DNA of 49,724 bases from an uncultured Oscillospiraceae bacterium (GTDB lineage: Bacteria; Bacillota; Clostridia; Oscillospirales; Oscillospiraceae): positions 1-49,724 of the forward strand of contig CANROF010000012.1 of NCBI GenBank assembly GCA_947632155.1. Direction: 5' to 3'. Shown here in pieces: positions 16,508-29,200 of the stretch (position 1 is the stretch's first letter; every line of letters begins with the position of its first letter). The translations under genes and the position numbers were made by a program. Below the pieces are notes generated by a model that had not been told where the DNA came from, did no database searches, and was given only the letters and a program-made list of their open reading frames with translations.

Positions 16508-16979
16508 AATACCACTCCAAAAATGTGTCGTACATCTCCTCTCCCCTAACTCTGGCCCTGACGGCCTCCTCTAAAGTGGGGTAGCTGCCTAAGTAATACG
16601 TCTTGCCCTTAAAGGTGATTTGGGCGGCCCAGCGGCCGGACTTTTTGTCGAGGTACACGCCGTTGTAGCCGCTGGTGTTGGAGCGGATGGGCCTCTTCCT
16701 CCGGTTCTCGATGATTTTGACGCTGGTCCCGTCCACCATCTGCAGGTTCTCCCGGTAAATCTCCCGCTGGCGGCAGCCACAGCTCTTGGTGTGGCCGGAC
16801 TGGAGGTTGCTCTGGCACACCTGCGTCTCTTTTCCACAGTCACATTGGCAGCGCCAATAGTGCTTGCCCTCCCGCTTGCCAACGTAGGCGGTGACCACGA
16901 GGGACCCGAAGCGTTTTCCCACCAGATCCTTCAAGGGCGGCCGTCCCACGCGCTTTTCCGTCCGATCCGTGGTTTTCAT
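16464..16979 (-). CDS. One Cys-rich module plus AP2 DNA-binding domain
   Basis: 171 residues, a paralogue of the following gene. It has one module (DLVGKRFGSLVV ... CQCDCG ... SCGC, residues ~18-80) and then an AP2-type domain (SGYNGVYLDKKSGRWAAQITF ... YYLGSYPTLEEAVRA, residues ~105-155). The two genes are on the same strand and overlap by 44 bp, which fits a tandem duplication followed by module gain or loss. No catalytic motif is visible. Its upstream side faces a structured repeat (17029-17222). Confidence 0.75.
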   Translation of the reverse strand: MKTTDRTEKRVGRPPLKDLVGKRFGSLVVTAYVGKREGKHYWRCQCDCGKETQVCQSNLQSGHTKSCGCRQREIYRENLQMVDGTSVKIIENRRKRPIRSNTSGYNGVYLDKKSGRWAAQITFKGKTYYLGSYPTLEEAVRARVRGEEMYDTFLEWYYGEARKSGGDDHGE

Positions 16980-16995
16980 CTCTCACCCTCCAAAA

Positions 16996-17023
16996 AGGGC
17001 GGCGGACAGGGTCCGCCGCCCGG
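16996..17023. repeat. 28-bp direct repeat, left copy
   Basis: A 28-bp sequence containing a perfect 11-bp hairpin (GGGCGGCGGAC / GTCCGCCGCCC). It is repeated exactly at 17226-17253, and the two copies bracket copy 2 of the structured repeat. Confidence 0.9.
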
Positions 17024-17028
17024 CTGCC

Positions 17029-17222
17029 TGTCGAAAAAGCCCTGACGGGCTTTTCCGACAAGGGGAACGTGCGGAAAATTTTCGCTGAATTTTGCGAAAT
17101 TCAGCGTAAATTTTCCTGCTGTCGCCCTGCGCGCGCCCCGCAGGGGCACACTTGGGCGACAAAAGGAATTTTTTCCAAGGCACATGTCCTTGGAAAAAAT
17201 ATTGAATTTGAGTTTTTCGACA
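17029..17222 (+). repeat. Four-hairpin structured repeat, copy 2
   Basis: 194 bp, closely similar to copy 1 (1717-1910) and to the reverse strand of copy 3 (40131-40321). Here the terminal inverted repeats are longest: CTGCCTGTCGAAAAA is matched exactly on the opposite strand at the right end. The last hairpin is a perfect TTTTTTCCAAGG / CCTTGGAAAAAA stem. It sits between the start of one - strand gene and the end of another, so it cannot be a simple terminator for a + strand gene. Confidence 0.88.
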
Positions 17223-17225
17223 GGC

Positions 17226-17253
17226 AGGGCGGCGGACAGGGTCCGCCGCCCGG
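17226..17253. repeat. 28-bp direct repeat, right copy
   Basis: Exact second copy of 16996-17023. Its hairpin ends 7 bp from the surface-protein stop codon, so on the - strand it may also serve as that gene's transcript end. Confidence 0.9.
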
Positions 17254-17259
17254 TTCCTA

Positions 17260-20200
17260 TTACTGCTTTACATGCCGGCCCTTGCGGCTGACAATGCGAT
17301 TTTTGGAGAAGAGCAGATACGCGATGGCAAGGAGCGCCACAAAGGACATGCCGGACAGGGACAGCCACATAGCCATGTGCCTCTCATCGCCGGTATTCGG
17401 GAGCTCCGCCAGAGGAATTTCCGGATCGGGGATCTCCTCCCAGGGCTCGTCGTCCTCGGGCGTCCAGCGCCCTCTGTGATTCTGGAAGCGCACCTCGGAG
17501 CGCACAGCGTCCATGATCTCTCCGGTTGTGCCCTGGGCAACGGTGGTGTAGCCGTCCTGGTTGGCGTCCAGCTCCTCCACCGTGAACTGTGTGCCCACGG
17601 GGATCTGACGGCCCCACATGACCTCGCCGCTTCTCAGCGTGAACTCCGCAACGCCGTTCACGAACTCCATGCCGCCGTAGGTCCCGTTCAGAGGCTCGCT
17701 CAGCGTCACGCGGAAGTGGAATTCTCTGTTGGGCTCTCCCTCCGAGCCGGTCACCAGCTTGCGGACCGCCAGCGGGCCGGACACCGGCTCCACGGTCTGG
17801 ACATCCCTGGTGTTCAGGAACGCCGCTCTGGCCGTGCCGCCGTCGGGGATGGTGCCGGTGCTGCCGTTCTCCGTCGTCACATAGCCGTCCTGGTTGGCCT
17901 CCGCCTCGGTGACCGTGTAGGTGATGCCCGCGGGCAGGCCCGCGGCCGAGCGGCTCTGGCCGTGGCGCAGGGTGAATTCGGCCACGCCGTTGGTGAAGGT
18001 CATGCCGCCGTAGACGCCGTTCAGAGGCTCGCTCAGTGTCACGGTGAAGTGGAAGCTCGTCATGTTGCTGGTGACATTGCCGGAAACCGTCTTCGTCACC
18101 GTCAGGTTCCCGGTGCCGGGCCGCGTGTATGTGTTGGTGACCGTTACATTGGTGACCCTGCGGGCCTCCACGGTGACCTGGCCGCCGCCGGTGACATCGA
18201 GGATATAGCCCTCGACCTGGGTGTTGGCCTCAGTGACGGTGTAGGCGCCGGGCTTGAGGTCCTTCAGCGTGACGCTGCCGCCGGCCGCCAGCACGAAGGA
18301 CGCGCTGTATCCGTCGGGCCCGGTGACGGTGAAGGCGAAGGTCTTGCCCTCCAGCGCCTCGCCGCTGCCGATGACCTCCTTGGTGACGGTGAGGCTCCCG
18401 GTCTGCTCCGTGGGATTCTCGGGGATCTCCGTGGCGACCTCGGGGTTGTTGCCAACCCGGACAAAGGCCTGGTTGACGACCTTGCCGGCCACAACCGCGT
18501 TGGCGTTGACCCTTACCACCAGGGTCACGGTGCCGGAAGCGCCGGTGGGCTGATCGGCGAAGGTCCAGGTGACGGTGTGGGTCGCCGCGTCATAGACGCC
18601 GCCGTTACTGGCGCTGACAAAGTCCACGCCGCGGTCCAGCGGGTCACGGACGGTGACGGTGGCCGTACCGGTATCATCGTTGATCCAGGTGATGCGGTAG
18701 GTGATCTCGTCGCCAACCCTCACGGTTTCCCCGTCGCCCGGGGTAACCTCGGTCTTGTGCGGCTTCTCGTCCGTGGGGTTCTCGGGAATCTCGGTGGCCT
18801 GCTCGGGGTTATTGCCCACCTTGACGAAGGCTTGGTTCACGACCTTCATGTCGTCCTCAAGGGCCTCGGCGTTGACCTTGACCACCAGCCTCACAGCGCC
18901 GGAGGCGCCGGCGGCCTGGTCGGGCAGGGTCCAGGTGACGGTGTGGGTTGCCGCGTCATAGACGCCGCCGTTGTCCGCGCTGACGAAGTCCACGCCCACA
19001 TCCAGCGGGTCGCGGATGGTAACGGTGGCAGCCTCGTTCTCGTAGTTCTGCCAGGTGATCTCGTAGGTAATCTCGTCGCCCACGCTGACGTGCAGGCCGT
19101 CGCCCGGGGTGACCTCGGTCTTGTGCGGCTCGCCGGTGGGATTCTCGGGAATCTCGGTTTCCACCTCGGGGTTATTGCCAACCCGGACGAAAGCCTGGTT
19201 GACGACCTTGCCGGCCACGGTCGCCTGGGCATTGACCCTGACCACCAGGGTCACCGCGCCGGAGGCTCCGGCGGGCTGATCGGCGAAGGTCCAGGTGACG
19301 GTGTGGGTCGCCGCGTCATAGACGCCGCCGTCGCTGGCGCTGACGAAGTCCACGCCCACATCCAGCGGGTCGCGGACGGTGACGGTGGCAGCCTCGGTTT
19401 CATTATTCTTCCAAGTGATGCGGTAGGTGATGGCGTCGCCCACGCTGACATACTCGCCGTCGCCCGGGGTGACCTCGGTCTTGTGAGGCTCGCCCTCCGG
19501 CAGGTCGTTGACGAACTTTGCGGTCACTGTGCCGCCCGTGGGAATCCTGCCGGTATCTCCGGTGGCGCTGGTGGCGTAGCCGTCCTGATTGGCCTCCGCC
19601 TCCGTCACCGTGTAGGTGGTGCCGGAGGGCAGGTTCCGGGCGGTCTTGCTCTGGCTGTGGCTGAGGGTAAACTCGGCCACGCCGCCATTAAAGGTCATTT
19701 CGCCATAGACGCCGCTGACGGTCCTGTCGCTGAGCGTCACGGTGAAGTGGAATTCCCTGGTCTTGTCACCCACGCCGGTGACGGTCTTGGTGACGGTCAA
19801 ATTGCCGGTGGAGGGTCCCGGCGGCGGGGTAGTGGGCTTGTAGTTGGTAAACTCCGCCAGGGCGTTGCCGCTCTCCGGGATGACGCCTTCGGCGCCGGTG
19901 GCGCTGGTGGTATAGCCGTCCTGATCGGCCTCCGCCTCCGTCACCGTGTAGGTGGTGCCAGAGGGCAGGTTCCGGGCGGTCTTGCTCTCACCGTGGCTGA
20001 GGGTAAACTCGGCCACGCCGTTTGTGAAGTCCATGTCGCCGTAAGTACCGGTGACGGTCCTGTCGCCGAGGGTCACGGTGAAGTGGAATTTCCTGGTCCT
20101 GTCGCCGGAGCCGGTGACGGTCTTTTTGACGGTGAGTCCGGCAGTGACGGGGTTCTCCACCGGAGTGAGCTCCGTCGCGTCCTTGTCGCCGATCTTGACG

Positions 20201-23200
20201 CTCGCGCCGTTCTTGACCTTGGTCACGGCGTCCGCGGTGACCCGGGCCTTGACCCAGACCATGCCTCTGGCGCCGGCCTCCGCGGTAAACGTCCAGGTGA
20301 TGCTCTGGCCATTGTGGGTCAGCACGCCGTTGGCGGCGTCGCCATAGACGAGCTCGCCGTTGTCTCCCGCCGTCACGACGCCGGCGGCCACATATTCAAG
20401 GCCATCGCTCATGGTGTCGGTGAGGACGACCCTAACTTGGGTTTCTTCAGTGTTCTGCCAGGTGACGGTGTAGGTGATCTCGTCGCCCACGGTGACCTCC
20501 GGGCCAACCTTGACGTTGCCTTTGGTCGTCACGGTGACCTTTCGGTCGTTGATCTCGGCCTCGTCCTTCACGGGCTTGGTGGGGTTGGGGATGATTTCGG
20601 TGAGGAGCTTGGCATCGTTGCCAACCTGCACACCGCCCTGGTTCAGAATCCGGTAATCATCTTCACCGGTTTCACTTTCCTTGAAGCTGCCCGTTTCATT
20701 GTAGGTGTGCAGCCTATCCGCGTTTTCGTTGACGATAACGGAGAAGTACACATCGCCCTTATACTGGGCGGGGACACCCTTTCCGGTAATACCGATGGTC
20801 CAGGTGATGGTGCGGGACGCTTTATCGTAGGAAATCGTAACCTTGACTTCCTCACCATCAAGTGTGGCCGTGCCGCTGGCTGTCTGCTCCGCGGCGCTAA
20901 GCTTCACACCCTCAAACTCGGCGCTCACGAAGTCCACGCCGGGGTCCAGCTCATCGGTGACGGTGACCACGGCCTCTCCGTCCTTGTAATTGTTCCAATG
21001 AATGGTGTAATCCACCTGGTCGCCGGGCTTGACCAGCATACCCTCGCCGGGGCTGACCTCGGTCTTCTTAAGCTCGGGGGTGGGGTTCTCCACAATGCCG
21101 GTGTAGGCGCTGCTGTCGCCCACGGTGACCTTGGCCTGGTTGTCGATCTTGCCCGCGGGGGTGGCATTGGAGTTGACCTTTACCATTAGAGTCACGGCGC
21201 CTTCGCTGTTGGGCGCGCAGTCAAGCAGCGTCCAGGTGACGGTGTGGGTAATCTCATCATAGATACCGCCGTTGTCCGCGCGGACGAAGTCCACACCGGG
21301 GTCAAGCGCGTCGGTGATGACGACCTTGGCCGGCTTGTCATAGGCGTTCTTCCATTTGATGGTATAGGTGACTGCATCGCCCACATTGACCAGCGGCCCG
21401 ACAACGGTGTTGTCCGCACCTGTCTTGGGTTTGAGCTCCGGGTTGGTAGAGGCTCCGGCCTTAGTTTCGGTTTTCTCGGGGATCGGGTTCTCCACTATGT
21501 CGGTGTAGATTTTGGTGTCGTTGCCGACCTGGACGCTGGCGCGGTCCACGACCTCGTGATCCTTGCCGTCGTTGGTGTTGGGCGTATCGCCCGTGCCGTA
21601 CTGCCAGTAATTGACGGCCTTGCTGTTGACCTTCACGTAGAGGTCCACCCAGCCCTCGGAGAGGGACGGCTGCACGCCAAGATTCCAGACAACGCAATGG
21701 TTCGGGGTGTGATCGGAGCTTTCCCCGTTGAAATACTGGATAACGGGAATATTTTGACTTACTCCCGCGCCGTTTGCCGGCAGGGTGACCGTCTGCTCAG
21801 TATGGCAGTCCGAACCGTCGGCGGCGTTCAGCGTCATCCCGTTAAACACGGCTCTCACGAAGTCCACGCCGGGGTCCAGCGGGTCCTCGATGACGACGGC
21901 GGCGGATTCATCCTTATAATTCTGCCAGTGGATGCGGTAGTGAATCTCGTCGCCCACCTGGACCTGCTGGCGGTCGCCGGGAGCGGCCTCCTCCTTCTTC
22001 GGGCCCACGGGGTTCTTCACGATGTTGGTGTGAATCTCGGGGTCGTCGTTGAACTGGACGGAGGCGCGGTTCTGGACAAGCTGTCCGCCCTCGGACTCAA
22101 TACCGCCCTCCTTGCGGTAGTCCTCGTCCACAAATGTGCCGCCCCCAACCAGCGCGCGCTGGGTGACCAGGACGGTCACGGTAACGCTGCCGGCGGTCTT
22201 GGCGTTTTCTCCGGTAAGCTTCCAGGTGACGGTGTGGGTGCCCTCATCATAGACACCGCCGTCGCTGGCGCTGACGAAATCCACGCCGGGGTCCAGCTTA
22301 TCCGTTACGGTGACGGATTCCAGCGTCTCGCCCTCCTCAAGGGTGATTCGGCTGTCCCAGGTAACGGTATAGGTGACCTTTTCACCCACATTCACCAGCT
22401 CCCCGTCGCCGGGGTCAGTCTCGGTCTTTTCGGTCTTGGGGGTGGGGTTCTCGACGGTCTTGGTCTGCTGCTCGGGGTCGCCGTTGACCTGGACGTAGGC
22501 GGTGTTGTCCACCCAGCCCACGGGCGTGGCGGAGCTGAGCACCCGCACCTCCAGTGTCACCGTGCCCTCAGCCCCGGCGGGCTGCACACCAAGATTCCAG
22601 GTAACGGTGTGGGTCGCGGCATCATAGACGCCGCCGTTTTCTGCTCTGACGAATGCCACATTCGGATCCAGCGGGTCGCGGATGGTAACGGTGGCGGGGA
22701 CGTCCTTATAGTTCCGCCAGGTGATCTCGTAGGTGATCTGGTCGCCCACATAGACCAGCGGGCCGTGATACTTGCCGTCATCGCCGGGCGTCAGGTTGGC
22801 GTCGCCGACTGTGACATCATCGCCCTCGGCGCGGTCAATGTTCGTCTCCGTCTTATCCGGCTGGCCCACGGGGTTGACTATGGTGTTGGTGTAGTAGCTG
22901 TTATCCGCCACGCGGACCGTGGCGCGGTTGCGTACCATGTAGTCGTCGGGATTGGCGGGAACGGGCGCGTCGGCCACGCCGTCGCCGTCGTAATCCCACC
23001 ACTTGGCCGCTCTCCCGTTCACCCTGACGGTGAGGGTCACGCTGCCGTGTTCATTGGCGCCCTTCTTGCCCAGGTCCCAAATCACCACATGACCATTGTC
23101 CACCGTGGCGGGATTTTGCGTGCCGTAAATCCCGGCAAGGGCCGCGTCGGCCTGCTCCTTGACCGCGTAATGCACGCCGCCTTCGGTGCTGTCAACGTAG

Positions 23201-26200
23201 TCCACACCGTCGTCCAGCGGGTCGATGATGACAACGCGGGCGGTATCGCCGGTGGTGTTGGCCCACTCGATCGTATAGGTGATGGTGTCGCCCACCTGGA
23301 CGCCGGGCTGAGAGCCGGTGCCGTCGCCGGTAGGCCTTGAGGAGTCGCCGTTGATGGCGGTTTCGGACTTGCTTTTGTTGAACGTGTTGACGAAATTGGC
23401 GGACTCCTCGTAGGTGCCCGTGTTGCCGAAGACGGAGTACACGCCGTTGTAGTTGGTGTTGGGCTTCATCTCGGTCTGGTCCTTCGTCGCATAATTCTGG
23501 TCCTCGCCGTACACGCCGAAGTGGACGGTGGGGCTGGTGATATAGCGGCCTATATTCCGGATGTAACCGGATCCCTCGCCCTCGTAGTGCAAATCGCGGA
23601 GCACGCCGTCCTTGAAGAAGTAGTGGCGCACCTGATTGCCGCCGATGTCCTCGTCGCAACCGCCTTCACCCAAGGGTTTGCAGCTGGGATTGTCTCCCAC
23701 ATCGTGTGACAGCCCTGTGTCCGTGCTCATTTGCTTACCTTCATCCCAGAGCCAAAACGTGGACGATCCATCAGGAACGCCCGCCGGCTGGTGGTGGTTG
23801 TCGCCTGGCGCGTCCGCGACCATAGTGGAATAGGCCTCCCACACGACGGCGTTGGTGTGGTGGAACGGCTCGTAATGGAAATACGTCTCCTCATTCAGAT
23901 TGCCGTCCTGGTCCACCGCCCACATCAGGCCCTTTTCGGTCTTATTAGCATCGTATGTGTTCGGATACGCCCCGCCGCCGTACCAGCCGTAGGTCGTACC
24001 ATCATTATAGTAGACGGGAATCAACTGGGCGCCGGGGCGGTAGGTGCTGGTGGAGCCCACCTGCTGGGTGTGGCTCACCTCCTTCAGCGAATAGCCCTTG
24101 TCCATCTGCGCGTCGGTGAGCCTTTCGGTGACGCGGTACACGGTGGCGTTGGGGATGCCGCTGAACAGCAGCGCCTGCCCGTTCTTCAGGGTAAATTCGG
24201 CGGTGCTGGCCGCGATCGTTTCATTCGTCAGATCGGCGGGGAAGTAATCCGGGCGGTCGGCGGAGGGGATGATCTGGTCGTAGAGGTCGCCCTCAGTCAG
24301 AGTACTCCCCATAGTGCCAGAGCCGTCGTTCGGATTGGCGTTCTTGCCGAATTCCAGCTCCTTCGTCCAGTAGGCGCTGGAGGTGCGGTAGGGCGTGGAG
24401 ATGGTGATCTCGGTGGTGTCGGAGACATTGGGGTCGATGGTCAGCAGCTCAAAATAACTAATGGATTTATCGCTATAATTGCTGATATTAAATTCAGAAT
24501 TCCTGATGGGGTCAAGGTTATTCCATGCAGAGGTATACTCGTCCTCGGACACCAGCCAAACCTTGGCGGCCTTAAAGGTGCTCCCATCAATTTTAACATC
24601 ACTACCAGAAATTACGCCGTTCTCGTCCACGTCGTTATTGTGGTAGACGCGGAAGCCTGTATCAGATCCGCCGGCCTCGTTCGTCTTGTTCTTCCCTATG
24701 TAGACATAGTACACGGTGCCGAAATAATTTTTGATGGTGTTATCGGCATAGACGTACCCCACGCCGTCAGAAGCGGGGATCACGCGCTTTCCGTTCTCAT
24801 CCACCATGGCCTTTTGGCCGTCCTCGGTCTGGAGGAACAACTGGCCGTCCAGCTCCAGGTCGATGTAGTGGAACTGGCGCTGCCAGCTCTTGGCAGTCTC
24901 GTTCCACCGCACCACCACGGCGCTTTGCGTGCCGGTGATGCCTTTGATAAAGACCTGGAAATTGAATTCCTCGTTGTTGTCCACTTCGCCGGTCAGGGAC
25001 TCGACGGTCTTCGTCACCAGCAGGGTGGTGTCCGCCACGTACAGGCGGCCGTTGTTGCCCAGGTAGGTGTTCACGATGATGTCGTCAGCTCTGGCGCTGG
25101 AGGCGGTGCTGATGGTGGGCATATAGTAGTTGTTGGCCGTGCGGGTGACGTTGTCGGAGTAGAAGCCCCAGGTCAGGTTCTCATAATCGGTATCCGGGTA
25201 GCGTTTATCATAATAGCTCTTGATTATGGCCTGATCATCAGTGCTCGAATAAGTGCCGCCCTTGTTTTGAACGGCCTGAGACAGGTCGCCGACGCGCAGC
25301 CCGCCGGGCTTGGCGCTGACGACCCATTCGCCCTCGGGGGTAGAAGTAGGCTTATCCGTCGGCGCTTTCCCTTTTTCAACACCCATATACCAGCCGGTAT
25401 CGGGGTCGATTTCTGTGCCGATGTACTCCTTGCCGCGGGTGGGATCATTCGTTTCCGTGTAGGACAGATAGGGGTAGTCCTGGGTGTTCTTGCCGCTCAC
25501 ATCATGCCACACCAGCATATCGCCGTTGGAGATTCCGGCGGCGGAGTAGGCGGAGCCGAACTCGCTGCCCTTCCGGGTGATGACATACTGGGTAAATTCG
25601 GCCTTGTTGTTCGCTTCCAGATTATAAAATTCGATGGCCAGGAAGTAATAACCGTCGGAGGAGAACGGATCATCCGTGCTTTCATCGTCCGGCTTGGTCA
25701 CGTCTTTAAGGATGTCGTTCTTGAGCAGAACGATGTCACCCTCTTTGGGGGACATATCGGTTACTTTTGAAGCAATTCCCGCCGCGTCGGTTCCCTCATT
25801 CAGCACCGCCAGCAGCCTGCCGCCGGAGTTGGCGGAGGGCTCCACCTTCTTCCAATCGGTCCCGTCATACTGATACGCCGCTCTGTACAGGGGCAGCGCT
25901 TTTTCGAACAGGTAGTAGCGGTTGTCGGAGGCCGGGGAGAAGGAGGTCACCGGGTCGCCGTAGGTATAGTCGATGTTGGTGGTGGCGTAGTCGCCGTAGC
26001 GGTTCAGGGGGTTATACCAGTTGGAGAAAAATTCCACGTTCCCCTGGGCGACGCCGCGGGCGGCCGCGGCCTCCGCCGTGGTGATCTTGTTTTTCAGGAC
26101 GTACTCCGGGCTGATGGCGCCGGCCATGTTGATGCGGTTGTTCTCCAGCACCTCGTCGCTGACGCCCACGGTGTAAAACACGCGCAGCGGGAAGCTGCTG

Positions 26201-29200
26201 GCCTTATAGCCGGGATCGTCAGAATCCAGATTGGTGGTGTACGACCACTGGTCATCGTGTCCCGCTGTCGGGCTGCCCAAATTAATGGACACGGTGCGCA
26301 GAGGCAGCATGTTCACCGGGATGTTGATCCACAGGGCCTCGTCGTAGTTGGTGTCGGTCAGCACGTCGCCCAGAGAGTCGTTATAATCGCCGCTGTCCTC
26401 CACCCAGATTCGCAGGTCGGAAAGGGCGTACACGCCGGGGGTATCCTTATCCGCACCTTCCGGAACATCTGTTCCATAGGCGGGGTTCATGTGCAGCTCG
26501 CTGCGGTCAACGTCTTCATCCGCGATGCGATAGAAGGTGTACACGGTGTTCTGCATCTTTGTAACGGCGTCGCCAGGTAAAGCTGTGTTCATCTCATAGA
26601 GCGAGGGCACAAACTGGGCGGCGGTCCTGTAATTGACGCGGTATACCCAGCCCTCATTCCACATTTGATCGGATGTCTTGCCGGAAGGAGCTGTTGGCTG
26701 ATAGTCCGCCGCAGTAGGCTCACCGTTGTACCAGCCCTCGGGAAGCTCTTTTGTTCCGGCTCCCTGATCGGTAGCTTTCATGTACGCGTCGTTCCACTGG
26801 TAGTCGTACACGGCGGTCTTGACGATGTTGTAGTACTCACCGAACAGGGCCAGTCCCTTGACGTCCTTCACCTCCATGTACTTGCCCATGGGGTCCATGT
26901 AGGTGACGGAGTCCTCCACGCCCAAATCGTTGGCTCCGGCCACGGGGGTGAAGAGGGGCGCGGTGATGGCGTCCACGATCTCCTCAAAGGTATTGGCCAG
27001 GTCCTGCGTCGCATCGCCCGCAGTCGAGGCATAATACGCCTTGGTCACATAGTCATAGCTCAAGTCACCCAGCTTGAAGCCTGCCTTGCCTGCCGCCGTT
27101 GTGGCTTCAGCCTTTGTGGGGATGTAGAAATCCCCGTTGCCCGTCCCTGTACCGAGCTTTTGCTCAGCATATACGCGCCAAAAGCTGCTGTGGCCAGGGC
27201 TTGGGTAGTTGTCTGTAAACTTTTTATCGTCGTAAGTATCTCCTTGCTCCTGATTGATCGGGCTGCCGTCTTTGTATACCTTAATTTTGCCCTTGACATT
27301 ATTGGTGAGGAAGTTCCAGCCGCTCTGAATGGAGCGGAAGGTGGTAAGGCCGAGTTCGTTAGCGCTCTCCGCAGTCTTCCATGTCTCCCATGCCTGGATC
27401 GCTTTCTGGATTCCCTCTACGGTCATATCGCCGACTGTATAATCGTCGTAATAGGTATTATTTCCGGTATCTCCGGCTGTTTGGGTCAAATAACCGCTAT
27501 TCTCCAGCCAGTCAATATTAAAGCATTTTCCCGGGTTCATCATGGCGGGGTTACTGGTTATGGCCGCCTTTGTGGCGTCTTTAGCATCAAAGCCCGCGTT
27601 GAAGCCCTGGGTCGTGGGGTCGGGCATATCCACCGTGATGGTGTAGATGCTCCAGTCGTCTGTGCCGCTGACATTATAAGCGCTCTTTACCGCCTGCTTG
27701 TAATAGGCCGTCGTCAGCAGGTAGTTAAAAATCATGTAGGCCTCGTTATCCCGATACTGATTCGCCAGTGCCTGCATGGCTGTCAGGCTGTCTCCTGTGA
27801 CTTTGGTCGTCTTCGGAAACTCATCATTATATAGTACATTTTCCTCGTAGCTGATTTTTTTGTCTCCTGCGTCAGCGCTGGCCACAGCCTCGTAGTACAA
27901 ATCTCCCTTAGTCGCTTTTTCAGCCTCATCTGACGCAGAGCGTTTCGGGTCCTCTGTCCCCTTGTCTCCCTTCACGGCGAGGAACTGGTTCCATGACGTG
28001 CCTTTCCTATCGCTATTATTAAGGTCTGTTCCGTCCGGATCATTTTTCTGGACAAAAGAGACGCCCTTGTAGCTGAAGTCGCAGACAAATCCCATGGCGT
28101 TGCTCGTAACACCATTACTCGTTGTCGGGGTCAGCCAGTTGTCCAGCGCGTCGGTAACGGCGCCGTCGGTCAGCATCACCAGGGAGGGGACGCACTGATA
28201 GACCTGGTTGCCCACCTGCTCGGTCTTGTTGGCGTTCAGCAGCTCCTGCATACCCTGATAGATACCGGCCTGGATATTGGTGGTGCCGTTGCTGTAGGCG
28301 GTGTATTTATTATCGCCGCAGTTGTTCCAGCCATTCCAGCCAGTACCGTTCTTATACCAAATGTGCCCGGGGTTGTCGGAATCTGTCGTGTCGTCTGCAT
28401 TCAGCTCGCATATCTCATTGTTGACGAACACCCAGCCGCCTTCGCCTTTGCCTCCGTCTTCCTGACTTAAATTTCCGCCATCAGGTTGATCTATTTTTTT
28501 CTTATCGTTGTTCTTGCTCCAGCCGGCCGTTAAGTACTGCGTATTGTTACTGGGGTCTATTATTCCGTCATCCTCATAATCTTCGACCGCATCTTTGCCG
28601 GGCTCATAGTGCTTCATGGGCAGGATGGTCACAGCCGTGCTGTTGCCATGGTACCTGCTGGTACCATTAGACGTCTCTTGCTCCTCGTTCTCCCCTTTGT
28701 TCGCGCCGTCGCCAAACAGCACCACAGAAACCTCGTTATACTGACTGGCCAGCATCAGCATATCAATGGCGTTGTTGATAGCCGCCACTGTTTTGGCGAT
28801 ACGCTGAGAATCCCACAAGCGTTGCCCTTCATCCGCGGTGCTGGTGCTGTTATACATCGACCCGGAGTTATCGAACACGATCACCGTGCGCACGGGGGGA
28901 ACGCCGACAATCTCCATGCTCGACCCAAGGGCGCTGTACACGTGCAGGAAATCCTCGTCCAGCTCGATTGAGCCCGTCACGCCGTCGTCGGCCAGGTCAA
29001 GCGTCAAGGTTTTCCCGTCCCAGTCGTCGTCCTTATCATTGGTAATATCGCCCAACGCGAACACGGACTTATCGGACCAGAGCCGCCCGGCGTAGCGGGT
29101 GTTCCCCGAGAAGTCCAGCATCTGCTTATATGTATCCATGGTGCTGGGGTCGGCCTGCCGGGTCACGCCGGCGGTGCCGGGCTCCCCCGCCGCGTGGGCG

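Noticed and set aside
17272-21189. A 1,305-codon open frame on the + strand, with further long frames at 21244-23340 and 23731-25770
   Set aside because: They lie antisense to the surface-protein gene. Their low-complexity Gly/Asp/Val/His composition is what the opposite strand of GC-biased Thr/Val/Asp codons gives. The - strand product has clear domains, a signal peptide and a sorting signal.
18400-23300. CRISPR-like or tandem-repeat array
   Set aside because: The repeats are ~360 bp, in frame and code for DUF11-type domains; no short direct repeats with unique spacers.
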